Assembly: GCF_010078385.1 (NCBI RefSeq)
Contig: NZ_SIJC01000006.1
Span: forward strand, 186,001-250,000
DNA from: Chengkuizengella sediminis
Lineage (GTDB): Bacteria > Bacillota > Bacilli > Paenibacillales > KCTC-33759
DNA: 64,000 nucleotides
Direction: 5' to 3'
The notes beneath the pieces are model-generated. The model saw only the letters and a program-made list of their open reading frames with translations, was not told the origin of the DNA and did no database searches. Each line of letters starts with the position of its first letter. The stretch's first letter is position 1. Shown piece by piece: positions 9,286 through 18,214 of the stretch. Both the position numbers and the translations under genes were made by a program.

Positions 9286-9325
9286 TTGAAAATAACTATA
9301 AATGTCTTCTATACATGTATAGAAG
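9286..9325 (+). promoter_or_regulatory. promoter-like pair overlapped by a 20-bp perfect palindrome
   Basis: TTGAAA (9286-9291), an 18-base spacer and TATACA (9310-9315) fit a sigma-A promoter. A perfect 10+10 palindrome (CTTCTATACA and its complement, 9306-9325) covers the -10 box, where a dimeric regulator would block RNA polymerase. It could drive the crystallin-motif gene about 530 bases downstream. Functional role is inferred. Confidence 0.4.
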
Positions 9326-9504
9326 TTTTCTATAACCTAATTTGGTAATAACGTTGTATAATTAGTTCACTCTTAATTATCAGAAGATATAAAAAATTCA
9401 GACAATTAAGTTTTTAGTTATTGAGCCCCACGATGCATATGAATATTGTTATTTATAACTAAATAAATTGAATTAAAATAATGAATTTTTGATTTTACTT
9501 GTTT

Positions 9505-9527
9505 AAAGGGGGTGAAACAACATGTAA
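9505..9527 (+). promoter_or_regulatory. start-stop minigene 1 (SD, ATG, TAA)
   Basis: AAAGGGGGTGA pairs almost fully with the 16S rRNA 3' end (one G-U). Nine bases after its GGGGG block comes ATG immediately followed by TAA. It is a complete initiation site that encodes a single Met. Confidence 0.55.
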
Positions 9528-9706
9528 GTATGAAATGTTCGTATGATTGAATTTATTTGTTGTATATACATATTGTATTTTATTTGCAAATGTAAGGGCT
9601 TTCTTGGAGAAATAGTATAATGAATAGTTTCTATGATGTAAAAAGATTTCTTTTATTTAGTTGTCAAGTCTTCGTGATATAGTTATTTATTTATAACTTA
9701 CTAAAT

Positions 9707-9729
9707 AAAGGGGGTGAAATCTAATGTGA
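9707..9729 (+). promoter_or_regulatory. start-stop minigene 2 (SD, ATG, TGA)
   Basis: This is the second copy of the duplicated block: AAAGGGGGTGA, the same nine-base spacing, then ATG immediately followed by TGA. Stop identity differs from copy one, but the start-stop arrangement is kept. Confidence 0.55.
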
Positions 9730-9852
9730 AGTTCGTATGATTGAATCTATTTGTTATAATTATGTTCTTTATTTTCAATTGTAAGTGTTTTCTTGGGGAG
9801 AGGTATAAGAGGGAAAAAATGATCAAATATAATTAAAGGGGAGAAAATAATA

Positions 9853-12588
9853 ATGTCAATGTTCAAAAAAGATTCTTCATCTACTTTTATTATTTGTGTT
9901 ATGTTTTCATTCGTTTTAGCTTTGATCATAATGAGCGTGTTTGCATCAGAGGTAAATGCAAATGAATACACAGAACCTGAACTTGTCGTTCCTGCTTTGG
10001 AAGCAACTGATGAATATCCAGTTGATACGTATGAGGATAGAACCATTTTTGAGGGAATAGCACCATGGGAATATATACCGGTTAATTTTGATATAAATAC
10101 AAATATATCTGGTGCAACAGATCATTACTATAATTCTGAGTATTACCATAATCTTTCAGGAAAGGATATAAGTGTTTTAAATAATCTTTTGAATGACTAT
10201 GATCCTTTTATTGATACGTTCAAAGGTATTTATGATCCAACTACAAAACAAATTTTAAGTGCATTCCCAATGCACGGTGAGGGTGGAGATCAAATTCCGC
10301 AACAGCTTACACTTTTACTAGATAGAAATTCATACTTTGCTGAGGGTCTCACGTTAGATGTTGAAGAATGGTGGGAGAGAATTGCAACTGGATATTCAGA
10401 AAACGGTGATGCTGTAACTTATTCTGAAACAAGAGAATTTGGATTAGATACGACACAGCAGGAACAAGCGATTATTACACATGGCTTTGGACTAGATATT
10501 GAGAATCAAGTTAGAGTTGGGTCAGAGTTTACTGGTTGGACAGGGTCTATTACTCTGAGTTACGAATATTCTGATCAACGTCAATTTGCATTTTCTAGGA
10601 CATACCACACAGCTAATACTGAAACAAAAACATATGAATTTGGACTTCCAGGGGGAAATGCATACAAGTGGGCTGTGTATCAATTAGTCACACAAACTAA
10701 AGTGAATTATTCAGATGGACACAATTTTGACGAATTAGATGACGCTTTTAGAGATGAAGATGATTACGGACTTAGACCAGATATGAACTCTTATATTATA
10801 AAAATGGTAAATCAAAAGACCATTAATTCCTCAAGACCTATTTATCCAGTAGATACAGGACTAGCAGTACCTAATATTTTAGAAAATACTTCAGATGTCA
10901 ACAACTTAACAACAACACTGACTTGGAGATCAGCTGCTGATGCTCCTAATGTTGAAGGTATCTTAGTATATAAAAATGATAGTCTTGCTGCAACGATCTT
11001 AGACAAAACAGTAACTAGTTGGACTGATGTGAATGTAGAACCTGGAATAAATAATACGTATTACATCAAATTCTTTTATTCATCTAACCTTAATTACGGC
11101 CAGACAGAATATTTTGTTGTGTCACTTCCTAGTAATACAGTGATCGAAGGGATAGATTTAACAAGCCCAGCAACAGTTCTAGATATAGTTGTTGGTTGTT
11201 CGATTCCAATGGAATGGACTGATAACCAAATTCCTGCTGGGGAAAGAACTTATTATAATGTATATCTTGGAGACCCAGCTTTGGGTGGGACATTATTAGG
11301 TGAGTTTGAAGGGACAAATGTTTCTATAAATATAAACTCTGGGTTATATGACTTATTACTTGCAAATCCAAATGAAGATTTCTATATTTCAAAAACAGTA
11401 ATTTATAATGGTGCCGAAACAACATCACCAGCTGTTATGGCTCCTAATAATTTTACCGTGACGGATACTGCGTTTTTATTTTCAAGTACAGGCTTCAACG
11501 GGGATTGTGTTACAGTAGCTAAAGATGATTATGTTAAACAAAATTTAAATAGTACAGCCTATAATTTTGATGATCAATTATCTTCAATGTTAATTCAAGG
11601 TGACGTATATGTTAGGCTATTCCCAGACTTAAACGGTGGAGGGGATCCACAAACATTCTTTTCGGAGGACGGTTATGCTTTTTTCGATGACCTTAACGAT
11701 CATATTATACGACAGAATACCGTATCTTCTGTACAGGTAGCAGGAATCCCATCTAATGGGCACGTCTATGTATTTAATGGACCACATTATACTGGTGCGA
11801 TGGAATCTTTTGCTGACGATGATTTTTCATTCATTGGGGACGTCTCTGTTATGGGTTTCAACGGTGAAAGATTTCCTAACGATGCCTTATCATCTGTGAA
11901 AGTAATTGGTGATTATGCATTAATTTTACATGAGCATAGTGACTTTACTGGAAAAGTCACTGTCATTAAAGAAGATCATGGGAGTTCTGAATTAATTGAT
12001 CATGGTTTGGATAATAAAGTTTCATCAGTAAGAGTTTTAGGAGGTAGAGGTGCTTATTTCTTCAATGATTTTGATTTTAGAGGAAGTTTTATAAATATTG
12101 ATACCCGCTTAGCTTGTGCCAATATTGGAGCTTGTAATACTGGACTATCTAATGATAGATTGTCATCCGTATTAACTATCGGGACCCGTGGTGTTACATT
12201 ATATGAACACAATCATTATGGTGGTAAAGTACAAGCGATTCGACATAAAGATAATAACCTAGGAAGTTCAGGAAACGTAGGAGATAATACAACTTCGTCG
12301 TTTAAAGTATTCGGAAAAGGTGTTTATTTCTTCACCCATGCTGATTATGATGTAGATGGGGGTTTCGTTAAAGTAAAAACACCCGGAGATTATACGTCAG
12401 TAGAATCAGTAGGGATTAACGATAATTCAGTAAGTTCAATATTTGTTGTCGATATGAAAGTAACACTGTTTCAGGGTTTTAATTTAGAGGGAACAAGTGA
12501 AGAGTTTATTAATAATTACGATCCAGATCTTACTGACAATACCATTGGAAATGATAGGCTTAGTTCTTTCAAACTTGAAGAGATGTAA
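9853..12588 (+). CDS. secreted protein with eight beta-gamma-crystallin motifs
   Basis: 911 aa. There is a signal peptide (hydrophobic about 12-30, cleavage likely near VNA at 36). Residues about 50-320 form an unassigned region with long Ser/Thr-rich amphipathic strands (TNTETKTYEF-like, KWAVYQLVTQTKVNY) that recalls beta-pore-forming toxins, but I cannot name a family. About 330-430 is FN3-like. From about 536 to the end are eight repeats of about 45 residues, each with an aromatic/Gly strand and a (N/D)(N/D)xxSS calcium site: DDQLSS, QNTVSS, NDALSS, DNKVSS, NDRLSS, DNTTSS, DNSVSS and NDRLSS. That makes four beta-gamma-crystallin domains, expected to bind Ca2+ outside the cell. Start: AAAGGGGAG nine bases upstream. 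Function unknown; lectin-like, toxin or matrix roles are guesses. Confidence 0.85.
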   Translation: MSMFKKDSSSTFIICVMFSFVLALIIMSVFASEVNANEYTEPELVVPALEATDEYPVDTYEDRTIFEGIAPWEYIPVNFDINTNISGATDHYYNSEYYHNLSGKDISVLNNLLNDYDPFIDTFKGIYDPTTKQILSAFPMHGEGGDQIPQQLTLLLDRNSYFAEGLTLDVEEWWERIATGYSENGDAVTYSETREFGLDTTQQEQAIITHGFGLDIENQVRVGSEFTGWTGSITLSYEYSDQRQFAFSRTYHTANTETKTYEFGLPGGNAYKWAVYQLVTQTKVNYSDGHNFDELDDAFRDEDDYGLRPDMNSYIIKMVNQKTINSSRPIYPVDTGLAVPNILENTSDVNNLTTTLTWRSAADAPNVEGILVYKNDSLAATILDKTVTSWTDVNVEPGINNTYYIKFFYSSNLNYGQTEYFVVSLPSNTVIEGIDLTSPATVLDIVVGCSIPMEWTDNQIPAGERTYYNVYLGDPALGGTLLGEFEGTNVSININSGLYDLLLANPNEDFYISKTVIYNGAETTSPAVMAPNNFTVTDTAFLFSSTGFNGDCVTVAKDDYVKQNLNSTAYNFDDQLSSMLIQGDVYVRLFPDLNGGGDPQTFFSEDGYAFFDDLNDHIIRQNTVSSVQVAGIPSNGHVYVFNGPHYTGAMESFADDDFSFIGDVSVMGFNGERFPNDALSSVKVIGDYALILHEHSDFTGKVTVIKEDHGSSELIDHGLDNKVSSVRVLGGRGAYFFNDFDFRGSFINIDTRLACANIGACNTGLSNDRLSSVLTIGTRGVTLYEHNHYGGKVQAIRHKDNNLGSSGNVGDNTTSSFKVFGKGVYFFTHADYDVDGGFVKVKTPGDYTSVESVGINDNSVSSIFVVDMKVTLFQGFNLEGTSEEFINNYDPDLTDNTIGNDRLSSFKLEEM

Positions 12589-12604
12589 TATAAGAGATTA
12601 ATTT

Positions 12605-12663
12605 AGAGGAGCAGTTTCCACTCGTGAAATGTTTGACACATTCACATAGGGGACTGCTCCTCT
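12605..12663. terminator. strong hairpin between convergent genes
   Basis: AGAGGAGCAGT pairs with ACTGCTCCTCT, and an inner GTGAA/TTCAC stem extends it. It lies between the convergent crystallin-motif gene and the DHA2 pump gene and can serve both strands. T-richness after it is modest. Confidence 0.75.
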
Positions 12664-12716
12664 TCATATTGAAGCATTACAATTTACAGTTGTTTTGCCC
12701 TTTAGGGGTGAGATTG

Positions 12717-14510
12717 TTACTCCGTCACTAGGTCTTTTTTGATCCCTTGTTTTTTCTCTTCTTTTCCAATAATCACGGATTTTTTATCTTTATCACGCTT
12801 AATACGCCCATTACCAACTGCTAGAGCAACAAATATACCCAATGCTAATACACTTAGTCCTGTTAAAAACACGAATGAAAACGATTGTGACCATGCACTT
12901 TGGATTGCGTAAAGAACTCCGTTAGCTGTATCTTGCGGAAGTTGAAACACGTTTTGTAAAATTCCAGGATTGATTAAAATTCCAAATAAATCATCAGGCT
13001 CCCCACCTAACGTAGTTAAAGTGGAAGCGACGAGTGGATCCGTTTGTTGATTAGATACCTCGGTCATTTTATCTGTTAGTGTATTGTTCATCACAACATT
13101 AAAGATGGTAACTCCAATGGTACCTCCAATGGATCTGAAAAATGTGGATGCAGATGTCACTGAACCTAATTGTTCTTTTGGAAATGCATTTTGGACTGCG
13201 ATCATTAAGGTAGGCATGACTAATCCCATTCCAAATCCCATTACAATCATAAAACCATATGCTGTCCAAATCGTTGAATCGAGCCCCATCGTACTCATAA
13301 GGAAAAATCCAATACATGCTATGATCATACCTACGGTGAGATTAGTTCGATATTTAATCTTTAACAATAAACGTCCACCTATGACACTTGCAATAATCAA
13401 TGCAAACATCATCGGAGTCATTGTAGACCCCGCTTTAGTTGGTGAAACGCCTAAGATAGCCTGCATAAACATTGGAACAAACATGATGGCACCAAACATA
13501 CCCAAACCTAATAAAAACCCTAAACCATTAGTTGTGGCAAATACTCTATTTTTAAATAGACTTAGATCTAATATCGGTTCATCCGTTTTTCGTTCAATAA
13601 AAATAAAGATAATGAGTAATAGCAGGGAAGCACCAAATATGAAATAACTAGTTAATGACATCCAAGCAAATTTATCTCCCCCGAAAGTTAAACCGAGCAA
13701 TAGTGAAGTAAGTGCTGGAATTAATGTCATGATTCCAAAAAAATCAATATTTAGTTCTTTCCGTTTTATAAAACCAAACAATATAAAAATGAAGAGTGAA
13801 ATTCCAAAAATCAAGTAACTTTCTATGGAATTCCATTCGAAGGCACCTCCACCTAAAATTAATCCAATTAAAAGCATGATAGCGGCTATAACTAAAGAAA
13901 TTTTACTCGTCAATCCAATGGCGACTTTTTTTGTATTTTTTACAATTTCATTTTTCATCCCTATAAAAATTAACGTAGCAGATAAAAGTCCAAATGGTAC
14001 ATTAATTAAAAAGATCCAGTGCCAGCTAATTGTATCTACAAAAAAGCCACCAACTAAAGGACCGATAACTGAACTCAATCCGAAAATAGCTCCAAATACC
14101 CCTTGCCATTTCGCACGCTGTTCAGCTGTGAAAATATCTCCAACAATGGTTTGCGATAATGGCATAATCATACCGCCACCGATACCTTGAATTCCGCGAA
14201 AAATGATTAATTGTTCCATTGTAGTTGCAGTTGCACACAATGCAGATCCTACAATGAAAATGACCATTCCAGTTAAGTATAAGTATCGTCTTCCAAATAA
14301 ATCAGATATTTTCCCAACAATAGGAATAACAGCAGTTGATGTAATTAAGTATGCTGTTGTTACCCAAGCAAAAATTTCAAAACCATTTAACTCACCAATA
14401 ATGGTCGGCATAGCCGTACCAACTACGGTTTGTTCAAGTGCACTGAAAAACATACCGATCATTAAACCTAAAAGAACAATTTTTGTATTTATTTGTTTTT
14501 GTTGTATCAT
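12717..14510 (-). CDS. DHA2-family (14-TM) drug efflux MFS transporter
   Basis: 597 aa with about 14 hydrophobic segments, the QacA/EmrB (DHA2) type. Motif A (GKISDLFGRRYLY) follows TM2, motif C (SSVIGPLVGGFFVD) is in TM5, and ALEQTVVGTAMPTI is the typical TM1 signature. It should export toxic compounds by proton antiport; the substrate is unknown. The C-terminus is a charged cytoplasmic tail. GAAGGAG precedes the ATG. A TetR gene is divergent 177 bases away, so drug-responsive repression is likely. Confidence 0.93.
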   Translation of the reverse strand: MIQQKQINTKIVLLGLMIGMFFSALEQTVVGTAMPTIIGELNGFEIFAWVTTAYLITSTAVIPIVGKISDLFGRRYLYLTGMVIFIVGSALCATATTMEQLIIFRGIQGIGGGMIMPLSQTIVGDIFTAEQRAKWQGVFGAIFGLSSVIGPLVGGFFVDTISWHWIFLINVPFGLLSATLIFIGMKNEIVKNTKKVAIGLTSKISLVIAAIMLLIGLILGGGAFEWNSIESYLIFGISLFIFILFGFIKRKELNIDFFGIMTLIPALTSLLLGLTFGGDKFAWMSLTSYFIFGASLLLLIIFIFIERKTDEPILDLSLFKNRVFATTNGLGFLLGLGMFGAIMFVPMFMQAILGVSPTKAGSTMTPMMFALIIASVIGGRLLLKIKYRTNLTVGMIIACIGFFLMSTMGLDSTIWTAYGFMIVMGFGMGLVMPTLMIAVQNAFPKEQLGSVTSASTFFRSIGGTIGVTIFNVVMNNTLTDKMTEVSNQQTDPLVASTLTTLGGEPDDLFGILINPGILQNVFQLPQDTANGVLYAIQSAWSQSFSFVFLTGLSVLALGIFVALAVGNGRIKRDKDKKSVIIGKEEKKQGIKKDLVTE

Positions 14511-14540
14511 CTTAAGCCTTCTCCTTCTGAGATATTTGTA

Positions 14541-14632
14541 TTGACCTAATAGTCATTGTATAATAAAAACAATCAGTCAATAATATTTATGACCACGTAG
14601 ACACATTATATAAAAAACATAGTGACAGGTCA
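14541..14632. promoter_or_regulatory. divergent promoter region with TGAC/GTCA half-sites
   Basis: Between the pump and the TetR gene are repeated half-sites: TTGACCTAATAGTCA at 14541-14555, AGTCAATAATATTTATGAC at 14575-14593, and GTGACAGGTCA at 14622-14632. TetR operators are often TGAC/GTCA palindromes, so these are candidate operators for the adjacent regulator. Promoter boxes could not be placed with certainty. Confidence 0.4.
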
Positions 14633-14687
14633 ATTGGTAAACAAATATAATGAAATTAACTTATTTTTAGATTGAGGGTTGTTTTTT

Positions 14688-15584
14688 ATGAGTGATAAGC
14701 GGAAGAATATTATGGAATCTGCAATGAAATTAATTTCTCAAAAAGGATACCATGCAACATCTATGAAAGAGATTGCTGATGATATTGGTATGGCTAAAGG
14801 ATCAATATACAATTATTTTGATTCAAAAGAGGACCTTATGATATCCCTGTTGAGATATTATTTCGATCCTATGTATGAGAAAGTAGAAATGGTTCGAGAA
14901 AATGAAGGTTATTTATTACCAAAAGAAATTTTTACTAGACAATTAATGGTACAAATGGAACAACAGTCTAAATATAAAGAATTTATAAAAATGATCATGA
15001 GTGAACAGGTTTCTCAAATTAATGAAGAAATAAAACAATTTATGTTTAAGATTAGGGCAAAAACTATCAATTGGGTAACAAGACACATTATTGAGATTTA
15101 TGGAGAAGAAGTAAAAAAATATGCTTATGATTGTGCAACAATATTAATCGGTATGATGAGAGAGTATATGTTTTATGTCATTATTGATAAAAAGAAAATT
15201 GAAATCGAACGGTTGCCAAATTTATTAATAGCTGTACTAGATCAAGTGGTAGATAATTTTAAACAGACTCAAAATGAACCCTTTCTAACAGAAGATTTAT
15301 TGGAAAATTTCATAAATATAGAAGAAGAAATAAGAAAAACTACAATTAAAAAAATCAAGAAAATAATAAACGAGACAGAGAACCTATTAACGAATTTAAA
15401 TGTAAATAAAAATGTAAAGAATAAAATAAGCGCTTCTTTAGTAGCCATGGATGAAGAATTGGAGCAAGAAAACCCACGAATTATCATTTTAGAAGGGCTT
15501 ATGTTAGTTCTAGAAAATGCAGGAGTTTCTAAACTAGACGAATATATTAAGGAGTTGAACTCAAAGTTAGGAGCTTTAACTTAA
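14688..15584 (+). CDS. TetR/AcrR-family regulator
   Basis: 298 aa, long for the family. The N-terminal TetR helix-turn-helix (residues about 3-60) is clear: RKNIMESAMKLISQKGY, then TSMKEIADDIGMAKGSIYNYF. The C-terminal ligand domain is extended, ending in a Lys/Glu/Ile-rich helical stretch. The ATG at 14688 is preferred to a TTG nine bases earlier because GAGGG is better spaced to the ATG. Divergence from the DHA2 pump implies it represses the pump, and perhaps itself, until a drug binds. Confidence 0.9.
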   Translation: MSDKRKNIMESAMKLISQKGYHATSMKEIADDIGMAKGSIYNYFDSKEDLMISLLRYYFDPMYEKVEMVRENEGYLLPKEIFTRQLMVQMEQQSKYKEFIKMIMSEQVSQINEEIKQFMFKIRAKTINWVTRHIIEIYGEEVKKYAYDCATILIGMMREYMFYVIIDKKKIEIERLPNLLIAVLDQVVDNFKQTQNEPFLTEDLLENFINIEEEIRKTTIKKIKKIINETENLLTNLNVNKNVKNKISASLVAMDEELEQENPRIIILEGLMLVLENAGVSKLDEYIKELNSKLGALT

Positions 15585-15674
15585 AGTTTCCATTATATCC
15601 AAAAGGTTCATCTTCCAAAATAATGACTCTCCTATTTTTTTGTGATAAGATTTGATAGATAAGGAGTGATCGTT

Positions 15675-16805
15675 ATGAGTCAAATAGATCAAATTTTAAA
15701 TAAAGCAATATCAGGTGAAAGATTAACTTTAGAAGATGGTGTTGTTTTATTTGAATCTGATGAGATTGAAAAAATCGGTCAAGCTGCGAATAAAAAAATG
15801 CTTCAATTTCATCCAGACCCTATCACTACATTTGTGATTGGTAGGAATATAAATTATACAAATTTTTGTGATGTGTACTGTAAGTTTTGTGCCTTTTATC
15901 GACCACCCGGTCATGAAGAAGGATATGTACTATCTAATGAAGTGATATTTCAAAAAATCCAAGAAACCTTAGATGTAGGTGGTACTGAAATATTAATGCA
16001 GGGTGGTGTAAACCCTGATCTTCCATTTGAATATTATTTAAATTTATTGGAAGAAATTAAACAAAGATTTCATATTCATATGCATTCACTGTCAACCGTT
16101 GAAATTCGTAAAATGAAAGAAATGTCAGGTTTACCTTACGAAGAAGTGTTGAAGAAATTACATGAAGCAGGTTTGGATTCCCTTCCTGGGGCTGGAGCAG
16201 AAATGCTTATTGATCGAATTCGTAATAAAGTCAGCCGATTAAAAGGATCATGGAGAGAATGGATGGACATTCATCAAGCAGCACATAAAGTGGGCATGAA
16301 TACAACCGCAACCATGGTCATCGGGTTTGGTGAAACTATAGAAGAAAGAGTACTGCACATGTTGAGAGTTAGAGATGCTCAGGATGAATGCGTACAGAAT
16401 AAGTGGAATTCAGCTGGATTTTTGGCCTATATTATTTGGACTTTTCAACCGGATAACACAAATTATAAACAAGAAAAAGCATCGTCTGATGATTATTTGA
16501 AAACATTAGCAATCAGCCGATTAATGATAGATAATATACCTAATTTTCAAGCTTCTTGGGTGACATTAGGAGCGGAAATAGGAAAGAAATCATTAGAATA
16601 TGGCTGTAACGATTTTGGCAGTACGATGATGGAAGAAAATGTGGTGTCTGCTGCAGGTACAACGCATAAGGTGAATATAGAAACGATTTTAAAATTAATT
16701 CGTGAAGCTGGAAAAATACCAGCTCAAAGAAATACAGCTTATGACACTTTAAAAGTATTTAATGAAGGTTCAAGTGTTGATAAAGATTTTATTATGCAAA
16801 ATTAA
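15675..16805 (+). CDS. mqnC: cyclic dehypoxanthinyl futalosine synthase
   Basis: A 376-aa radical SAM enzyme. The CxxxCxxC cluster motif is CDVYCKFC, preceded by GRNINYTNF. LDSLPGAGAEML and the C-terminal block around STMMEENVVSAAGTTH are typical of MqnC rather than MqnE. It closes the ring of dehypoxanthine futalosine in the futalosine route to menaquinone, so the organism likely uses that route instead of the MenF-MenB route. AAGGAGTGAT fits the ATG at 15675; an upstream in-frame GTG lies inside that ribosome site and is rejected. No other mqn gene is in the window. Confidence 0.93.
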   Translation: MSQIDQILNKAISGERLTLEDGVVLFESDEIEKIGQAANKKMLQFHPDPITTFVIGRNINYTNFCDVYCKFCAFYRPPGHEEGYVLSNEVIFQKIQETLDVGGTEILMQGGVNPDLPFEYYLNLLEEIKQRFHIHMHSLSTVEIRKMKEMSGLPYEEVLKKLHEAGLDSLPGAGAEMLIDRIRNKVSRLKGSWREWMDIHQAAHKVGMNTTATMVIGFGETIEERVLHMLRVRDAQDECVQNKWNSAGFLAYIIWTFQPDNTNYKQEKASSDDYLKTLAISRLMIDNIPNFQASWVTLGAEIGKKSLEYGCNDFGSTMMEENVVSAAGTTHKVNIETILKLIREAGKIPAQRNTAYDTLKVFNEGSSVDKDFIMQN

Positions 16806-16824
16806 TAGGAATGTATAGATTGAT

Positions 16825-16852
16825 ACCGTCTGATCAAATGGGCGGTTTTTTT
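16825..16852 (+). terminator. terminator after mqnC
   Basis: ACCGTC pairs with GGCGGT (one G-U) around a ten-base loop, followed by seven T with one interruption. Confidence 0.72.
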
Positions 16853-16960
16853 CTGTTCATCACTTTTATGGGTATATAATCCCATTCTTTTCTTTGTATA
16901 TCTGCTTCAACTGAAACATATACTTTAGATGGCAGTTATATACGTGAAAGGAGTGTGAAT

Positions 16961-17854
16961 ATGGACCTGATTACAATCAATATGGAGAATTTTTCAGAAG
17001 ATGAAATACAAAGATGTTATGCAAAATTACAAACGGGAATTTCCCTTTTACATAAAAAAAATAAGCAGAAAAAAAAGATTTTTAAAATTATAAAAGTGGA
17101 TAATAACCTTATTAGTACAGGTGTTTTACCACAATTTCAACTAAATAAACATGCAGCAATGCTGTATCACTCTATAAGTCAATCACTTGCAGACTTTATC
17201 ATAACCGATTTACAAAATATACTTCTTCATCGGCTTTTGAAAAAAGAGCAGCCTCATTTTGATAAAAATGAAATTTCAAGGTTGAATGAATATTGCACTG
17301 ACCTTTTAAACGAATCATCCCAATCTACAAGTTTCATTCGAAAAAAACATCAAAAAATAGAAGAGCAATTGGTTCAATATATTGAAAATAATACACATCT
17401 TAATTTAGACGCATTTATTCGTTTTAGACTGCAGTTTTATCTAAAAGAACTTAATGAAGTCGTTGAATATGCTATTGAAGAGTATATTAGTGATCAACAA
17501 TATAAAGAATTTATGTCCTTGTTAAAATCGTTTGTTTTTTCACAGGAGCATAAAGTATCAACAGTCCACATTATTCATGATGGGGAAAAAGATTTTCTGA
17601 TTCTAGATGAGCAGTTGAAATGTTTAGATAAGAGTGATGATACAAATAGTGAGGCTTATGACAAAAATTTTGATGATCTTATTATAACAAAATTAGTGTC
17701 TTTATCTCCCCAAAAAATAGTGATCCATACCAGAAAACCTGAAATGCAAGTCATTCACGTCATCGAGCAAATTTTTGAAAAACGTACTATTGTTTGTAAT
17801 AGGTGTAATGTGTGTGAGAAGATTCTTTCAAATTATCAAAAGGTGGAAAAATAA
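16961..17854 (+). CDS. ytxC: sporulation protein YtxC
   Basis: A 297-aa soluble protein with the YtxC pattern: FIRFRLQFYLKELNEVVEYAIEEYI in the middle (positions about 17414-17490) and a C-terminal CNRCNVCEKI with a possible metal-binding CxxCxxC. YtxC is a forespore-associated protein of uncertain function in Bacillales, and its gene commonly precedes thrS in Paenibacillaceae, as here. The ATG at 16961 has AAAGGAG seven bases upstream; a GTG six bases earlier overlaps that ribosome site. Confidence 0.85.
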   Translation: MDLITINMENFSEDEIQRCYAKLQTGISLLHKKNKQKKKIFKIIKVDNNLISTGVLPQFQLNKHAAMLYHSISQSLADFIITDLQNILLHRLLKKEQPHFDKNEISRLNEYCTDLLNESSQSTSFIRKKHQKIEEQLVQYIENNTHLNLDAFIRFRLQFYLKELNEVVEYAIEEYISDQQYKEFMSLLKSFVFSQEHKVSTVHIIHDGEKDFLILDEQLKCLDKSDDTNSEAYDKNFDDLIITKLVSLSPQKIVIHTRKPEMQVIHVIEQIFEKRTIVCNRCNVCEKILSNYQKVEK

Positions 17855-17863
17855 TAAATAAAC

Positions 17864-17891
17864 TTGACAAAAAGGTAGGCTACACTATAAT
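17864..17891 (+). promoter_or_regulatory. sigma-A promoter of thrS
   Basis: TTGACA (17864-17869), a 16-base spacer and TATAAT (17886-17891) are both consensus. It starts 9 bases after the ytxC stop and drives the T-box leader. Confidence 0.85.
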
Positions 17892-17892
17892 A

Positions 17893-18179
17893 CAATTATA
17901 AAAGTTTAATAATTTTATAAAAAAGCCAACATCAAAGACATGAATCATTTTATGAATCTGACCAGAGAGAGGGAACCAGGGCTGAAAGTTCCTTCTGAAT
18001 TCAAATTTGATTTACCACTTTGTAGCTGTGAGAATGAACATGGAATTTTACATAAAGTAGTTCCCACCGAGTTATTCACGTTAACGAATATGAATAGAGG
18101 ATCGATGTTTTATCGATTGAACTAGGGTGGAACCACGAGCTAAACGCACTCGTCCCTTTTGGGAGGAATGCGTTTTTTT
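17893..18179 (+). ncRNA. T-box leader of thrS
   Basis: The invariant T-box AGGGTGGAACCACG is at 18124-18137, followed by the terminator AAACGCA...TGCGTTTTTTT (18142-18179). Stem I shows the AGAGAG bulge and GCTGAAAG (GNUG) apical motifs near 17970-17985. A candidate specifier codon ACC (Thr) followed by A is at 18014-18016; a second ACC at 18066 is possible. Uncharged tRNA-Thr should favour the antiterminator and raise thrS transcription. Confidence 0.95.
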
Positions 18180-18214
18180 GCGGATAAAAAAGTGAAAAAT
18201 GGAGGAAAAATGAT

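Larger units (their letters stand above)
9449..9815 (+). repeat. diverged tandem duplication in leader
   Basis: Two copies about 202 bases apart share a GTTATTTATAACT-like segment, TAAAGGGGGTGAAA, GTTCGTATGATTGAAT, TATTTGTT, CAAxTGTAAG and TTTCTTGG, in the same order with small indels. Copy one spans about 9449-9620 and copy two about 9680-9815. Neither encodes a protein. Retention of the ribosome-site block and its spacing in both copies suggests selection. Confidence 0.7.
8907..9852 (+). other. long AT-rich intergenic leader region
   Basis: 946 bases without a credible ORF. It holds a promoter-like pair with a palindrome (9286-9325), a tandem duplication (about 9449-9815) with two start-stop minigenes, and the ribosome site of the next gene (AAAGGGGAG before 9853). 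The stretch 8910-9280 contains only weak hairpins, for example near 8992-9015, and I see no gene there. Confidence 0.7.

Noticed and set aside
13084-13647. 187-codon plus-strand open frame
   Set aside because: It is antisense to the DHA2 transporter gene, whose translation is fully conserved; the open frame results from hydrophobic codon bias.
17940-18125. 61-codon open frame between ytxC and thrS
   Set aside because: It lies wholly inside the T-box leader RNA and has no ribosome site; the sequence is explained by stem I and the T-box motif.
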